From assembly GCA_024036415.1 (NCBI GenBank), contig JAMWET010006580.1, forward strand, positions 82,501 through 146,500: DNA of 64,000 nt. The letters are read 5' to 3'. Made by a program: the position numbers and the translations under genes. The notes under the pieces are model-generated. The model did no database searches, was not told the origin of the DNA, and was given only the letters and a program-made list of their open reading frames with translations. The stretch comes from Prochilodus magdalenae. Its lineage: Eukaryota; Chordata; Actinopteri; Characiformes; Prochilodontidae. How positions within the stretch are numbered: position 1 is the stretch's first letter; each line of letters starts with the position of its first letter. Positions 50,872 to 62,570 of this stretch are shown here, piece by piece.

Positions 50872-50906
50872 GGGGCGGGTGTGGGCGGGTGTGGGCGGGT
50901 GGAGGG
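50872..50906 (+). other. G-rich tract, potential G-quadruplex
   Basis: Three GGGCGGGTGT-type units give at least six runs of three or more G separated by one to four bases (GGGGCGGG, TGT, GGGCGGG, TGT, GGGCGGG, TGGAGGG). This fits the canonical intramolecular quadruplex pattern. It sits immediately before the 143-bp array. Confidence 0.7.
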
Positions 50907-50929
50907 AATGATAAGTCTGAGACCATGTC

Positions 50930-52795
50930 ATTAGAGTTAATTCATGGAGTTGATTGAGTTGCCTCAACTTGAGGTCCCTAAATTTCACCCAACTCAAAAT
51001 TCCTAATGTCCTAATGAGGTAAACTAAGGGCATTGATTACATGGTGTTACTTGAGTTGCCTCAAATCGGAGTCATTAGAGTTGCCTCAACTGAAGGTCAC
51101 TAAAGTTCACCCAACTTAAAATTCCTAATGTCCTAATTAGGAAAACTAGGGTCACTGTTTACATGGTGTTACTTGAGTTGCCTCAAATCGGAGTCATTAG
51201 AGTTGCCTCATGAAGTTGATTGAGTCACCTCATCCTGACGTCATTAAAATTCACCCAACTCGAAATTCCTAATGTTCTAATTGGGTAAATCAAGGTTATT
51301 GATTACATGGTGTTACTTGAGTTGCCTCAAATTGGAGTCATTAGAGTTCACTCATGGAGTTGATTGAGTTGCCTCAACTGAAGGTCACTAAAGTTCACCC
51401 TACTTAAAATTCAATGTCCTAATTAGGTAAACTAAGGTCACTGATTACATGGTGTTACTTGAGTTGCCTCAAATCGGAGTCATTAGAGTTGCCTCATGGA
51501 GTTGATTGAGTTGCCTCAACTGAAGGTCACTAAATTTCACCCAACTCAAAATTCAGTGTCCTAATTAGTAAAAAACTTAAGGTCACTGTTTACATGGTGT
51601 TACTTATGTTGCCTCAAATCGGAGTCATTAGAGTTGCCTCATGGAGTTGATTGAGTCGCCTCATCCTGATGTCATTAAAATTCACCCAACTCGAAAATTC
51701 CTAATGTTCTAATTAGGTAAATCAAGGTCATTGATTACATGGAGTTACTTGAGTTGCCCCAAATCGGAGTCATTAGAGTCCATTCATGGAGTTGATTGAG
51801 TTGCCTCAACTTGAGGTCCCTAAATTTCACCCAACTCAAAATTCCTAATGTCCTAATGAGGTAAACTAAGGGCATTGATTACATGGTGTTACTTGAGTTG
51901 CCTCAAATCGGAGTCATTAGAGTTCACTCATGGAGTTGATTGAGTTGCCTCAACTGAAGGTCACTAACGTTCACCCAACTCAAAATTCAGTGTCCTAATT
52001 AGTAAAAAACTTAAGGTCACTGTTTACATGGTGTTACTTATGTTGCCTCATGGAGTTGATTGAGTCACCTCATCCTGACGTCATTAAAATTCACCCAACT
52101 CGAAATTCCTAATGTTCTAATTAGGTAAATCAAGGTAATTGATTACATGGAGTGACTTGAGTTGCCTCAAATCGGAGTCATTGGAGTTGCCTCATGGAGT
52201 TGATTGAGTCGCCTCATACTGGCGTCATTAAAATTCACCCAACTCGAAATTCCTAATGTTCTTATTAGGTAAATCAAGGTCATTGATTACATGGAGTTAC
52301 TTGAGTTGCCCCAAATCGGAGTCATTAGAGTCCATTCATGGAGTTGATTGAGTCGCCTCATACTGGCGTCATTAAAATTCACCCAACTCGAAATTCCTAA
52401 TGTTCTTATTAGGTAAATCAAGGTCATTGATTACATGGAGTTACTTGAGTTGCCTCAAATCGGACTCATTAGAGTTCACTCATGGAGTTGATTGAGTTGC
52501 CTCAACTTGAGGTCCCTAAATTTCACCCAACTCAAAATTCCTAATGTCCTAATGAGGTAAACTAAGGGCATTGATTACATGGTGTTACTTGAGTTGCCTC
52601 AAATCGGAGTCATTAGAGTTGCCTCATGGAGTTGATTGAGTCGCCTCATCCTGACGTCATTAAAATTCACCCAACTCGAAATTCCTAATGTTCTGATTAG
52701 GTAAATCAAGGTCACTGATTACATAGAGCTACTTGAGTACTTTGAGTTGCCTCAAATCGGAGTCATTAGAGTTCACTCATGGAGTTCCTAGAATT
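50930..52795. repeat. ~143-bp tandem array (TTGAGTTGCCTCAA)
   Basis: About 13 copies. The landmark AAATCGGAGTCATTAGAGT recurs at about 51069, 51190, 51332, 51473, 51620, 51761, 51909, 52172, 52316, 52460, 52600 and 52757, spacing mostly 140-147 bp. Each unit has GGAGTTGATTGAGT, TTCACCCAACTC, AATTCCTAATGT and TTACATGGTGTTACTTGAGT. Two sub-types alternate: CTCAACTGAAGGTCACTAAA and CTCATCCTGACGTCATTAAA. The second carries a TGACGTCA palindrome-like core. No open frame of note. Confidence 0.93.
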
Positions 52796-53885
52796 CAAAT
52801 TATAATTTAAGTTAAAATTACCATAGAGAATTAGAATAAGAATTCAAGTTAAAATTACTATACAGAATTAGAATTTAATTAAAATTCAAGTTAAAATTAC
52901 CATACAGCATTAGAATTAAAATTCAAATTAGAATTCAAGTTAAAATTACCATACAGAATTGAAATTAGAATTCAAGTTAAAATTACCTTACAGAATTAGA
53001 ATTCAAGTTACAATTGCCATACAAAATTAGAATTAGAATTCAAGTTAAAATTACCATACAGAATTGAACGTAGAATTCTAATTAGAATTCAAGTTACAAA
53101 TACCATACAAAATTAGAATCAGAATTAGGATTTAAGTTACAATTAACATACAGAATTAGAATTAGAATCCAAATTAAAATTCAAGTTACAATTACCATGC
53201 AGAGTTCAAATTAGAATTCAAGTTAAAATTACCATACAGAATTAGAATTAGAATCCAAATTAGAATTCAAGTTACAATTACCATGCAGAATTATAATTAG
53301 AATTCAAGTTACAATTACCATACAGAATTGAAATTAGAATTATAATTAGAATTCAAGTTACAATTGCCATACAAAATTAGAATTAGAATTAGGATTCAAG
53401 TTATAATTGCCATACAAAATTAGAATTAGAATTAGGATTTAAGTTACAATTACCATACAGAATTAGAATTCAAATTAGAATTCAAGTTAAAATTACCATA
53501 CAGAATTAGAATTCAAATTAGAATTCAAGTTAAAATTACCATACAGAATTAGAATTCAAATTAGAATTCAAGTTAAAATTACCATACAGAATTAAAATTC
53601 AAATTAGAATTCAATATAAAATTACCATACAGTATTAGAATTCAAATTCAAGTTACAATTACCATACAGAATTAGAATTAGAATGCAAATTCAAGTTAAA
53701 ATTACCATACAGAATTAGAATTCAAATTACAATTCAAGTTAAAATTACCATACAGAATTAGAATTAGAATTCAAGTTAAAATTACCATATAAAATTAGAA
53801 TTAGAATTCAAATTAAAATTCAAGTTAAATTACCATACAGAATTAAAATTTGAATTAAAATTTGAATTCAAATAAGAATTAAAGT
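52796..53885. repeat. AT-rich array (AGAATTCAAGTTAAAATTAC)
   Basis: About 1.1 kb of imperfect units of 25-60 bp combining AGAATTCAAGTTAAAATTAC, CATACAGAATTAGAATT and CAAATTAGAATT. GC content is very low, and most units contain GAATTC. It has no open frame and follows the 143-bp array directly. Confidence 0.93.
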
Positions 53886-54900
53886 AAGAAAGTCAATGCA
53901 ATGAAACTGCAATAAAGCCAAATAGTGGAGAAATCAACAAATATATAACTCTAAAATTCTTTTTATTATACTCTATTATTTTTTTATTATACTCTGTTAT
54001 TATACTCTACATGAACAAAGTTAATGTCTGGGTTTCTGAGGTTCACAGCACCACTCAGTAATGCGGAAGCAAGCTGGAAATACACCACATCTGGATAAGG
54101 AATCTTAGGGAAACAATTAGGCCTTCCACAAATGAAATCTCTCCTGCATTTGCCCACAAATGCCCGGCCTCCTGGATCAGGATGCCACCATGGCTGTAAC
54201 CAGCCCGAGAACAACAAGGCGGATTTGAATTTGTTTGTCTTGGACGAGCTAATTAAAATGTCACAATTCATTATATGAGGCAGGCTCCTACCTTGTCAGA
54301 AGGAAAATGGGAATATCAATCATCTCCCCCCTCCCACAAAGCCCAACCTCTTCCCTCCCCAGACCGCAGTGCCGAGTTCCGTGACAGGTCCTGTCCGAGA
54401 TGTCCATGAGGAATGAGCTTCCATGTAATGGCCGTCAAGCTCTGATCACTCGCTTGCCTTTGTCGGGGCGCCACTCTGTTAGCCTGACCTTTTCCTGTCA
54501 TCTGGGTTTTCCACACCCAGGACTCCATAGCAAAGTCCGTCTCCACCGAAGAGGCACCTGCCCTTGATTTGACATCCACTCGTCATGCGCCTGTACGTAT
54601 TGCTGTGACAAGCTAATGGCAGGATTATGGAACCTGCTGTCCCGGACAGATTTTCAATCAGTGGGATGGTTGAATTCGAAGACATCTCTTTAGATGGATG
54701 GTCGGATGTGGAAGACAATGTAAGCATTATTTTTCCTTGGCATTTGCAATTATGATTCTGATGCTGGGCCATAAGATAAGGAGTCTTTTGAATAAATGTG
54801 TCTCGATTAATTATACATAACCTAAAATGACAGATAACAAAAATACAAATACATAAAATACATATTTTATACATTTATGATGTTGGGTTTCTATCTCTAA
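53886..54900. other. Unique island, candidate conserved non-coding DNA
   Basis: 54010-54300 and 54360-54800 are non-repetitive stretches between arrays. They contain GCTAATTAAAATGTCACAAT, CATTTGCAATTATGATTC and a CCACAAATGAAATC segment. Minus-strand frames up to 131 codons were inspected and show no domain. Whether they are conserved cannot be judged here. Confidence 0.35.
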
Positions 54901-56080
54901 GAGTTATTAGCATCACCTAAGTAATAACTCAGGGTGTCACAGTGACGATGCATTCCCTGGGAGTCATTGAGTTACTGTCTTTGACTTCACAGGGATTCTA
55001 GAATCATTAGTGGGAAGTCATTGGACTAACATTTTACTATATCATTCTTAACACTTTGGGGGTCTAGATCTAGAGTCATCAGGCTAATGGTTCCGTGTCA
55101 ACAGGTTCTTCGGAAATGGTATCTAAAGTCATTGAAATAATGCAATAAGAACTTTCTAGAGGGTTCTAGAGTCATTGGGCTGACATCACAGAGATCTTGT
55201 GAATCTTTGGTGAAACATTATTGGGCGTAATTGGTATTTTATGATCACTGGTGTAACCTCATAAACATCACATGGATTCTAGAGGTAATAGGTTAACATC
55301 ATTGGATGTCAATGGTAATCTGGAGTCAGTGGACTAAGTGTTTGGGGACCCATGGGATTCTAGAACAAAGATTTTTGAGTCAATGGTGTAACCTTATGGG
55401 CATCACAAGTATTCTAGAGTCACTGTGCTTACACAACGGGTCAATGGGAAATCAACTGGTTCAACATTGTTGTACATCATAAGGAATTTAGAGGTCATTG
55501 GTGTTACCTCACTGACATCACAAAGATTCTAGAGTCATCTGGCTTACGTGATGTGACATCTGGTATGATCTATCTATAGAGTCAATGGGCTAATGTAATT
55601 GGACACCTTTGGGATTCTAGAGTCTTTAGTGCAATGTTTCTCTCATTGAAGTCATTGGGCTAATATCACTGGACACCACTGGACATCTAGAGTCATCAGG
55701 GCACCATGACTAATATCATTGTTATTCCAGTGTCATTAGTCCAATGTTATGGAACATCATAGAGAGATTCTTGAGTCATTGGCATAACCTCATCGGCTTC
55801 ACAAAGTATTCTAGAGCCATTGTGCTTCCACAATTGGACATCAGTGGAAATCTGAAGTTACTGGGCTAACGTCATTGGACACCTATGGAAATGGAAAATC
55901 AATCGATGCTACAATGGTGGACAACATAGGGATTTTGGAGTCACTTGTGTAACCTCATTGACATCACAAGGATTCTAGAGTCATCTGGCTTAGATTATTA
56001 TTCTAGGGTGATTGGACTGGCAGAATCATTAGCCTAATGCGACTGGGTTAAGATTAAGATTCTAGAATTACAGATCGAAT
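54900..56080. repeat. Degenerate TCTAGA-type tandem repeat, block 1
   Basis: Recurring GATTCTAGAGTCATTGG, followed by TGTAACCTCAT..ACATCACAAGG and GGCTAACATCATTGGACATC, at irregular 50-90 bp spacing. The units are old and strongly diverged. The same key motif defines the more regular block at 57.06-58.3 kb, and occurs inverted at 59.3-60.4 kb. Confidence 0.8.
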
Positions 56081-57055
56081 ATTTGAGATATGGATGCCTC
56101 AGGCTTTGTGCCTAGCCATGTAAGATAAAAACTTTGTGCATCTTCCAGCCAAAAGTTAAAAGCAAATCATTCCAAAGCCTTTTCATGGAATAGAGCCCGG
56201 AACGCTGACATGGATAGGGTTTCTGGGTAGAGTGAGGACATTTCCAATTCCTCCGATTCCACAGCGCTGCCAGAGGCAGTCTTTTTATACTTTCAGCGAC
56301 CAAACAAGGGCAGAGCGGAGTCGGGCCCTTGGACGGCTTTGTTGGTAGCGTCTGCGGAAAGCTCTGCCCAGCAATGGTGAGTAATTTCATTCTGTGTGTA
56401 AATATGTGTTTGGTGTCAAGGGGACGAGACAAAAGGCGAGCTGACAGGTCTGACAGGCAATTACTGTACCCCTGTCTGTGCTGTGGTTTACGGGAACCGG
56501 GGCGCTTCTGCTACAGCACCGGAGACTGAAGGGAAAGCCTCGTACAGAGGGGAGAAAACCTTTCCCCACAAAAGTGCGAATTTCATGGTTCGTGTCCTTT
56601 GGACATGTTGAATGAAAATACGGTCCTTAGAGCGGTCTCCTGGGTTCTGGGGGACTTCAAGGTATGATAGGTGCTGTAAGAACGGTTCTGTTTTTGTTTG
56701 TTTGTTGTAGGGAAACTGAAACACCACTGGGCCGAGGCGCCGGAGTGTTTCAGTTCGTTCTAAGCAGTGCATAACCTTTTATTATAAGAAGCTTTTCAAA
56801 CTGAGCGCCCCTATTCAAAACCATTGTGGGGGCATGCAAGACATAAGATAATTCCAACTGCCAGGATATCATTTCCAGGAGTAACTGGACTAACATAAGT
56901 AATTGGGTTTAGATTAATTGGGCTAACATTCCCGGACATCATTCTGCAGTTTTGGGGTTTCTAGATTGATTTGGCTACTGTTAATTGAAACCAGAAGGTT
57001 TCTGTATTTATTCATCTAATGCCTTTAAACTAAAATTATTTAAAACTGGGCATTT
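56081..57055. other. Unique island within the TCTAGA-type repeats
   Basis: Non-repetitive stretch with no gene recognised. 56120-56780 has frames of 60-106 codons on both strands without domains. From 56850 the repeat-like GGACTAACAT..AATTGGG style reappears in faint form. Confidence 0.35.
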
Positions 57056-58480
57056 ACCAAATAGATTCTACAGTCATTAGATTAGATCACCATGATCCTG
57101 CAGTCATTGGTGAAAGCTAATTAGATTATTTCTAGAGTTATTTGTGTCACATTATTGAAATATTCCAAGGATTCTAGAGTCATTAGTGAAACCTAATTAG
57201 ACTTTGTGTAGAGTAATTCGTGTCACATTATTAGAAAACCTAAGGATTCTAGAGTCATCGGTGAAACCTAATTAGATTATTTCTAGAGTTATTTGTGTCA
57301 CGTTATTTAAAAAATTCCAAGGATTCTCGAGTCATTAGTGAAACCTAATGAGACTTTTTTTTAGAGTCATCCGTGTAATATTATTAGAAATCCTACAGAT
57401 TCTAGAGTCATTGGTAAAACCTAATTCGATTTTTTCTAGAGTCATTCATGTTAGATTATTAGAAATCCTACGGATTCTAGAGTCATTGGTGAGACCTAAT
57501 TAGACTTTGTTTAGAATCCTTCGGGTCAAATTATTAGAAATCCTAAGGATTCTAGAGTCATCAGTGAAACCTAACTAGATTATTTCTAGAGTTATTTCTG
57601 TCACATTATTTGAAAAATTACAAGGATTCTAGAGTCAATAGTGAAACCTAATTAGACTTTGTTTAGAGTCATTCGGGTCACATTATTAGAAATCCTAAGG
57701 ATTCTAGAGTAATTGAGGAAACCTAATTAGACTTTTTATAGAGTCATTCATGTAACATTCTTAGAAATCCTACAGATTCTAGATCCATTGGCAACACCTT
57801 ATTAGACTTTTTCTGGTGTCATTCGGGTCACATTATTAGAAATCCTAAGGATTCTAGAGTCATTGGTAAAACCTAATTAGATTTTTTCTAGAGTTATTTG
57901 TGTCACATTATTTGAAAAATCCAAAGATTCTCGAGTCTTTAGTGAAACCTAATTAGACTTTGTTTAGAGTCATTCGGGTCACATTATTAAAAATCCTAAG
58001 GATTCTAGAGTAATTGGGGAAACTTAAGGAGACTTTTTATAGAGTCATTCGTGTAACATTATTAGAAATCCTACAGATTCTAGATCCATTGCCAACTCCT
58101 TATTAGACTTTTTCTGATGTCATTCAGGTTACATTATTAGAAACCCTAAGGATTCTAAAATCATTGGTAAAACCTAATTCGATTTTTTCTAGAGTCATTC
58201 ATGTTAGATTATTAGAAATCCTAAGGATTCTAGAGTCATTGGTAAAACCTTATTAGACTTTCTAGAGTCATTCGGGTCACATTATTAGAAAATATATTGA
58301 GTCACTCTAACATTCTAAAATCATTAGGGAAACATTATTGAACATCACTAAGGGATTCTAAGGTCATGGGCCAATCCTATTGGACATCAAATATTATTCT
58401 ACATTAAACAGGCAAAGGTCATTGGATATCCCAGAGAGTCTATAGTCATTGGTGTGAGCTTATTGGACATCACATGGGTT
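57056..58480. repeat. ~75-bp tandem array, TCTAGA-type block 2
   Basis: About 16-18 copies of a 75-bp unit with AAGGATTCTAGAGTCATTGG, TAAAACCTAATTAGACTTTT and TCTAGAGTCATTCGGGTCAC, ATTATTAGAAATCCT. GATTCTAGAGTCAT recurs near 57173, 57247, 57322, 57399, 57473, 57548, 57626, 57700, 57775, 57849 and on. Two 75-bp variants (TTTGTGTCACATTATT and TTCGGGTCACATTATT) are mixed. The last units decay towards 58480. Confidence 0.92.
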
Positions 58481-59329
58481 TTTATGGTTGGATTTTAAGA
58501 CTCTTGAATTTTAGACTCTTGTTTTACTTTTACCTCATGTGTTGTCTGCTATGGAACTAGAGTGTATGAATTTGTGGGAGATTGCTCTGCTATGTAGCAG
58601 TCTAACTCTGTTATAGCAACATTTCCCATGTTTCACTTCTGTGTGACATCACCACATGTTCCCCTTTCACCAATCATGAACAGCCTTCCTGTTCCTCATC
58701 CCCGGGACACTAATCAGTCACACCTGTCTGTCATTACCCACCCTGTATATATACTACCTGTTCCGGTTATTTGGCTACCTGCCCCTAGGGCAGCTGTGGG
58801 CTGGAGGTAAGGGAACCAGCCTTGTGACCAGCCAGTTGCTGGGTTGATTCCCTGAACCAACAGTAAAGCCCCCCAATATTTCCAACTACTCACCGAGTGA
58901 GTGGGTAGGGCTGCCCACTGCTCCTAAGGCAAGTGAGCTCACTGCCCCCTAGTGGGTGTGTCGTGTCGCTTCATGGATGAGTTAAATGCGAATTATTGGT
59001 TTCTAAAGCCTTCGATTTTGAAGGACATGTTTACTGAAGTTGAACCACATGACGACCTTGTGTCTCGGAGAACTTCAAAGAGACCGTGATTGAGCCATAT
59101 CTGTGGGGCGACACACTTGGCAACGTGCCAGTGGGGCTTTGCCCACCCCTAGTGGTCCCGAGGGAGAGAGGTCCCGCTTTCAGTCTGTTCCATCAAATTG
59201 ATTGATGTCGCAATTACTGAGGCTAATCACCTCAATGAGACAGGAGGGTAAACAGCAGCCGACGTGTTACACGACATGCATATATGTATGTCACTTCCTG
59301 TGTGTGGGAGTCTGCCTGCATTTCTAGGT
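58481..59329. other. Spacer with a SINE copy
   Basis: Besides the SINE at 58785-58990 no feature is recognised. It separates the direct TCTAGA-type blocks from the inverted block. Confidence 0.4.
58785..58990 (+). mobile_element. tRNA-derived SINE
   Basis: GCTGTGGGCTGGAGGTAAGG with AACCAGCCTTGTGACCAG, then a B-box-like GCTGGGTTGATTCCCTG, AGGGCTGCCCACTGCTCC, GTGAGCTCACTGCCCCCTAG and ATGGATGAGTTAAATGCG. The order (polymerase III head, then this tail) is what I recall of a SINE abundant in ostariophysan fishes. A truncated relative is at 20440-20535. Confidence 0.75.
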
Positions 59330-60410
59330 TGTGTGTAATGTGTATATATGATGACTCTAGACTCTATCATATTCAGTAATGCTACTGTAACGAATCTAGA
59401 GCCCCTATGAAGTCTAACGATGTCAACCCAATATCCCTGGAAATTCTTATGATGCCCAATAACATCATCACAATGACTCTAGAATCATTATTACAGTGAA
59501 TGGTGTTACCTAAATGACTCTAGAGCACCTAGGATGTGGAATAATGCTACTCCAATAACTTTATAATGCCTAAGAAGTTACATAACGTTACAGCCATGAC
59601 TCTAGAATCCCTATGATGTCATATAGCATCATAAAAATGACTCTGGAATCTTTATGTTTAAAAAATATGATACTCAATAATGATGCTCCAATAATTCTAG
59701 AGTCCGTATGACGTCTAATCATGATAACGCAGTAGCTCTAGAATGCCTATGATGCCCAATAACATTCAATCTAGTAAAACTATGATATTCAATAATGATA
59801 CTCCAATAATTCTAGAATCTGTATAACGTCCAATCAGGATAACACAGTAGCTCTAGAATGCCTGTGATGCCCAAAAACATTGCAACATTGACTCTAGAAT
59901 CTTTATTATGTCGAGAAATGTTACCCAAATCAATCTAGTAAACCTATGATATTCAATAATGACACTCCAATAATTCTAGAGTCCGTATAACGTCCAATCA
60001 TGATAACACAGTAGCTCTAGAACGCCTGTAATGCCCAAAAACATTACAACATTGACTCTAGAATCTTTATTATGTTCAATAATGTTACCAAAATGACTTT
60101 AGTAAACCTATGATATTCAATAATGACAATCCAATTACTCCAGAGTCTGTATAACGTCTAATCATGATAACGCAGTAACTCTAGAATGCCTGTAATGCCC
60201 AACAACATTACGATATTGACTCTAGAATCTTTATTATGTCAAGTAATGTTACCCAAATCAATCTAGTAAACCTATGATATTCAATAATGATACTCCAATA
60301 ATTCTAGAGTCCGTATAACGTCCAATCATGATAACGAAGAAGCTCTAGAATGCCTATGATGCCCAATAACATTATAACAGTGACTCTAGAATCTTTATGT
60401 TCAATAATGT
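59330..60410. repeat. ~163-bp tandem array, TCTAGA-type block 3 (inverted)
   Basis: Five to six units with GACTCTAGAATCTTTATTAT, CCTATGATATTCAATAATGA, CTCCAATAATTCTAGAGTCC, GTATAACGTCCAATCATGAT and AGCTCTAGAATGCCT. The CCAATNATTCTAGAGTC / ATTCTAGAGTCCGTA landmark recurs near 59695, 59813, 59976, 60137 and 60302. ATGACTCTAGAATC and GGTGTTACC are the reverse complement of motifs in blocks 1 and 2. A Tc1-like element interrupts or ends it at about 60412. Confidence 0.9.
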
Positions 60411-60411
60411 G

Positions 60412-60835
60412 AACATTCAGTGAGCAGTGGTGTCCTCCATGAGTCACACTGTTAGTGCAGCACCATTGGCATACGGCTGCACCACGCAGGACCACATGCA
60501 CATGTCCTTAACACCACGTCACCATCACCAAACACTGCAGTGGTGTGGTACCAGACTGTCATGGAGTGACTCAGAATGGCAGCGGGTCATCTTCAGTGAT
60601 GAGTCCCGCTTTAGTCTTGGTGGAGACACCCAACGAATCCGTGTGTGGAGGCACCGTGGTCAGCACCAAGATGAACGGTTTGTTGTCACATGTTCAGAAG
60701 GCCTGGTGTCCCTCCACCTCCACCCCTACCGCACCATCTGCAGGAACTGTGTGAGGATATTCAAGCTGCATGGGATGGATTATCACAGGACACCATTAGC
60801 GACCTCTACAGCTCCATACCGAGACGCCCCAAACC
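60412..60835 (+). mobile_element. Internally deleted Tc1-like element, copy 5
   Basis: The + strand gives WQRVIFSDESRFSLGGDTQR and IRVWRHRGQHQDERFVV, then the same out-of-frame continuation LHLHPYRTICRNC as copy 4 (frame of the C-terminal EDIQAAWDG..QDTISDLYSS part). It starts next to the inverted TCTAGA-type array. The complete DDE core is missing. It is cut off at GAGACGCCCCAAACC. Confidence 0.83.
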
Positions 60836-61685
60836 AAACTGAGAGACTTTAAAATGAGTAATTTCTCCATGTGTTTGTTATTGACATCAAAACAAACTAA
60901 AAAAAAAATCAGAAGTAAAGATTCAAACCTGACCACAACTCCAGTCGAGTTTTAGAGGACGCTGGCGAACATGGAGCATCAACGTGAGTCCTCAAACTTC
61001 TCGGAGAGACGAGCGAAAATCTCAAAGACAACTTGTTCCGAGACTAATTAAGGAAGCACATGAAAACCCTTTTGCGATTCGCAGCGTATCATCCAGGTCT
61101 CATCACACGTTTCCCACTGATTCTCAGCGGGGAGAGCCGAGACCCTGCGCTCGCTTCCCGTGCCAGAGAGCCGAGCTATTTTGACATGAAAACGAGGAGA
61201 GCCGAGAACAGCTCACACCTTGTGGCCAGCCACGGTTCGGCACACATGCCAGGAATCTGCTGGCGGCTTTGGAGTGCTTGTGGAATCCGAATCCCCAATG
61301 CAGATAAAACATCCTAAACCTGGAGTTTACAGTCAGGACTCCTGTAGAGGGATGATGCCGTGCGAGTGTAGAAGTGTTAATGGACCGGTGGAAGGTCCAC
61401 ACCCAACATTCAGATACACTGAATATCTGTTTTTCATCGCTGGGCTCTCTGGTTGGTGAATTCTAGCCCGTTGTTGTTATGTAACTGCTGAGTCAATGTG
61501 GAAACTGCCGTGTATGTTTCTCCGTGGTGGAATTAGAGAGTATCTATGAGTAAGAGCGAACCATCTGGTGTATACAACCTTCCCATGAGCAGCTAAACGC
61601 AGCATGGGCTCTGATATCTTCACTTTGCCTATCGAAATGTTTGTGTCTTGACAACTGATCAGTTTTCCAGTCTTTGTGGAGCATG
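60836..61685. other. Unique island
   Basis: No gene recognised. 61000-61330 has balanced composition and could be conserved non-coding DNA. Three overlapping frames of 66-92 codons occur on both strands but share no domain or codon signature. Confidence 0.35.
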
Positions 61686-61689
61686 AAGA

Positions 61690-62570
61690 ACAGTTCATGG
61701 TGCTGCCCTGGCCTCCACGTTCTCCAGATCCTGAGACAACTACGCCATTTTGGGAGGTGGTGGATTAAGAAGTCTGGCCTTCATGTTCTCCAGATCCTGA
61801 GACAGCTAGGCCTTTCTGGGAGGTGGTGGATTAACAAGTCTAGCCTCCACGTTCTCCAGATCCTGAGACAACTAGGCCTTTCTGGGAGGTGGTGGATTAA
61901 CAAGTCTGGCCTCCATGTTCTCCAAATCCTGAGACAACCAAGTCTTTTTGGGATATGGTGGCTTAATAAGACTGACTCGCCTAAACAATGGTGATTTGAA
62001 AACTGATCAGTTTTCCAATCTTTGAGGAACATGAACAGTTCATGGTGTTGCCCTGGCCTCCACGTTCTCCAGATCCTGAGACAACCACACCTTTCTGGGA
62101 TGTGATGGATTAACAAGTCTGGCTCCCTTTGCCTACCTAAACGATGGTGACCTAACAACTGATCAATCTTTGATAAACACCATGAAGAGCTGAAGGTGTT
62201 GGCCTGGCCTCCACATTCTCCAGATCCTGGGACAACCAGGCCTTTCTGGGATGTGGTGGATTAACAAGTCTGGCCTCCACATTTGTGGATCAATTTTCCA
62301 ATCTTTGAGGAACATGAACAGTTCATGGTACTGCCCTGGCCTTCACGTTCTCCAGATCCTGAGACAACCACGCCTTTTTGGGATGTGGTGGATTAACAAG
62401 TCTGACTCGCTTTGCCTACCTAAATGTTGGTGACCTAACAACTGATCAATCTTCCAGTCTCTGAGGAACATGAAGAACAGTTTATGGTGTTGCCCTGGCC
62501 TCCACATAGCCTCAGATCCTGAGACAACTGCACCTTTCTAGGCTGTGGTGGATTAACAAGTCTGACTCAC
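61690..62570. repeat. Tandem array derived from Tc1-type transposase coding sequence
   Basis: About eight copies of GGCCTCCACGTTCTCCAGAT, CCTGAGACAACTA and TTCTGGGA(G/T)GTGGTGGATTA. The CCAGATCCTGAGACAAC landmark is near 61724, 61793, 61856, 61919, 62069, 62219, 62352 and 62512. Spacing is about 65 bp for the first four and about 150 bp for the rest. In one + strand frame a unit reads LPWPPRSPDPETT then PFW.VVD. This parallels the transposase segment LPWPP.SPDLNPIE..LWDVV around the last catalytic residue. A 150-bp unit also includes TGATCA.TTTTCCA..CTTTG. Confidence 0.8.

Noticed and set aside
54479..54874. 131-codon minus-strand frame, considered as a hAT or other transposase remnant
   Set aside because: I could not identify any transposase motif in it and the neighbouring frames do not extend it. 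It is left as an unassigned island.
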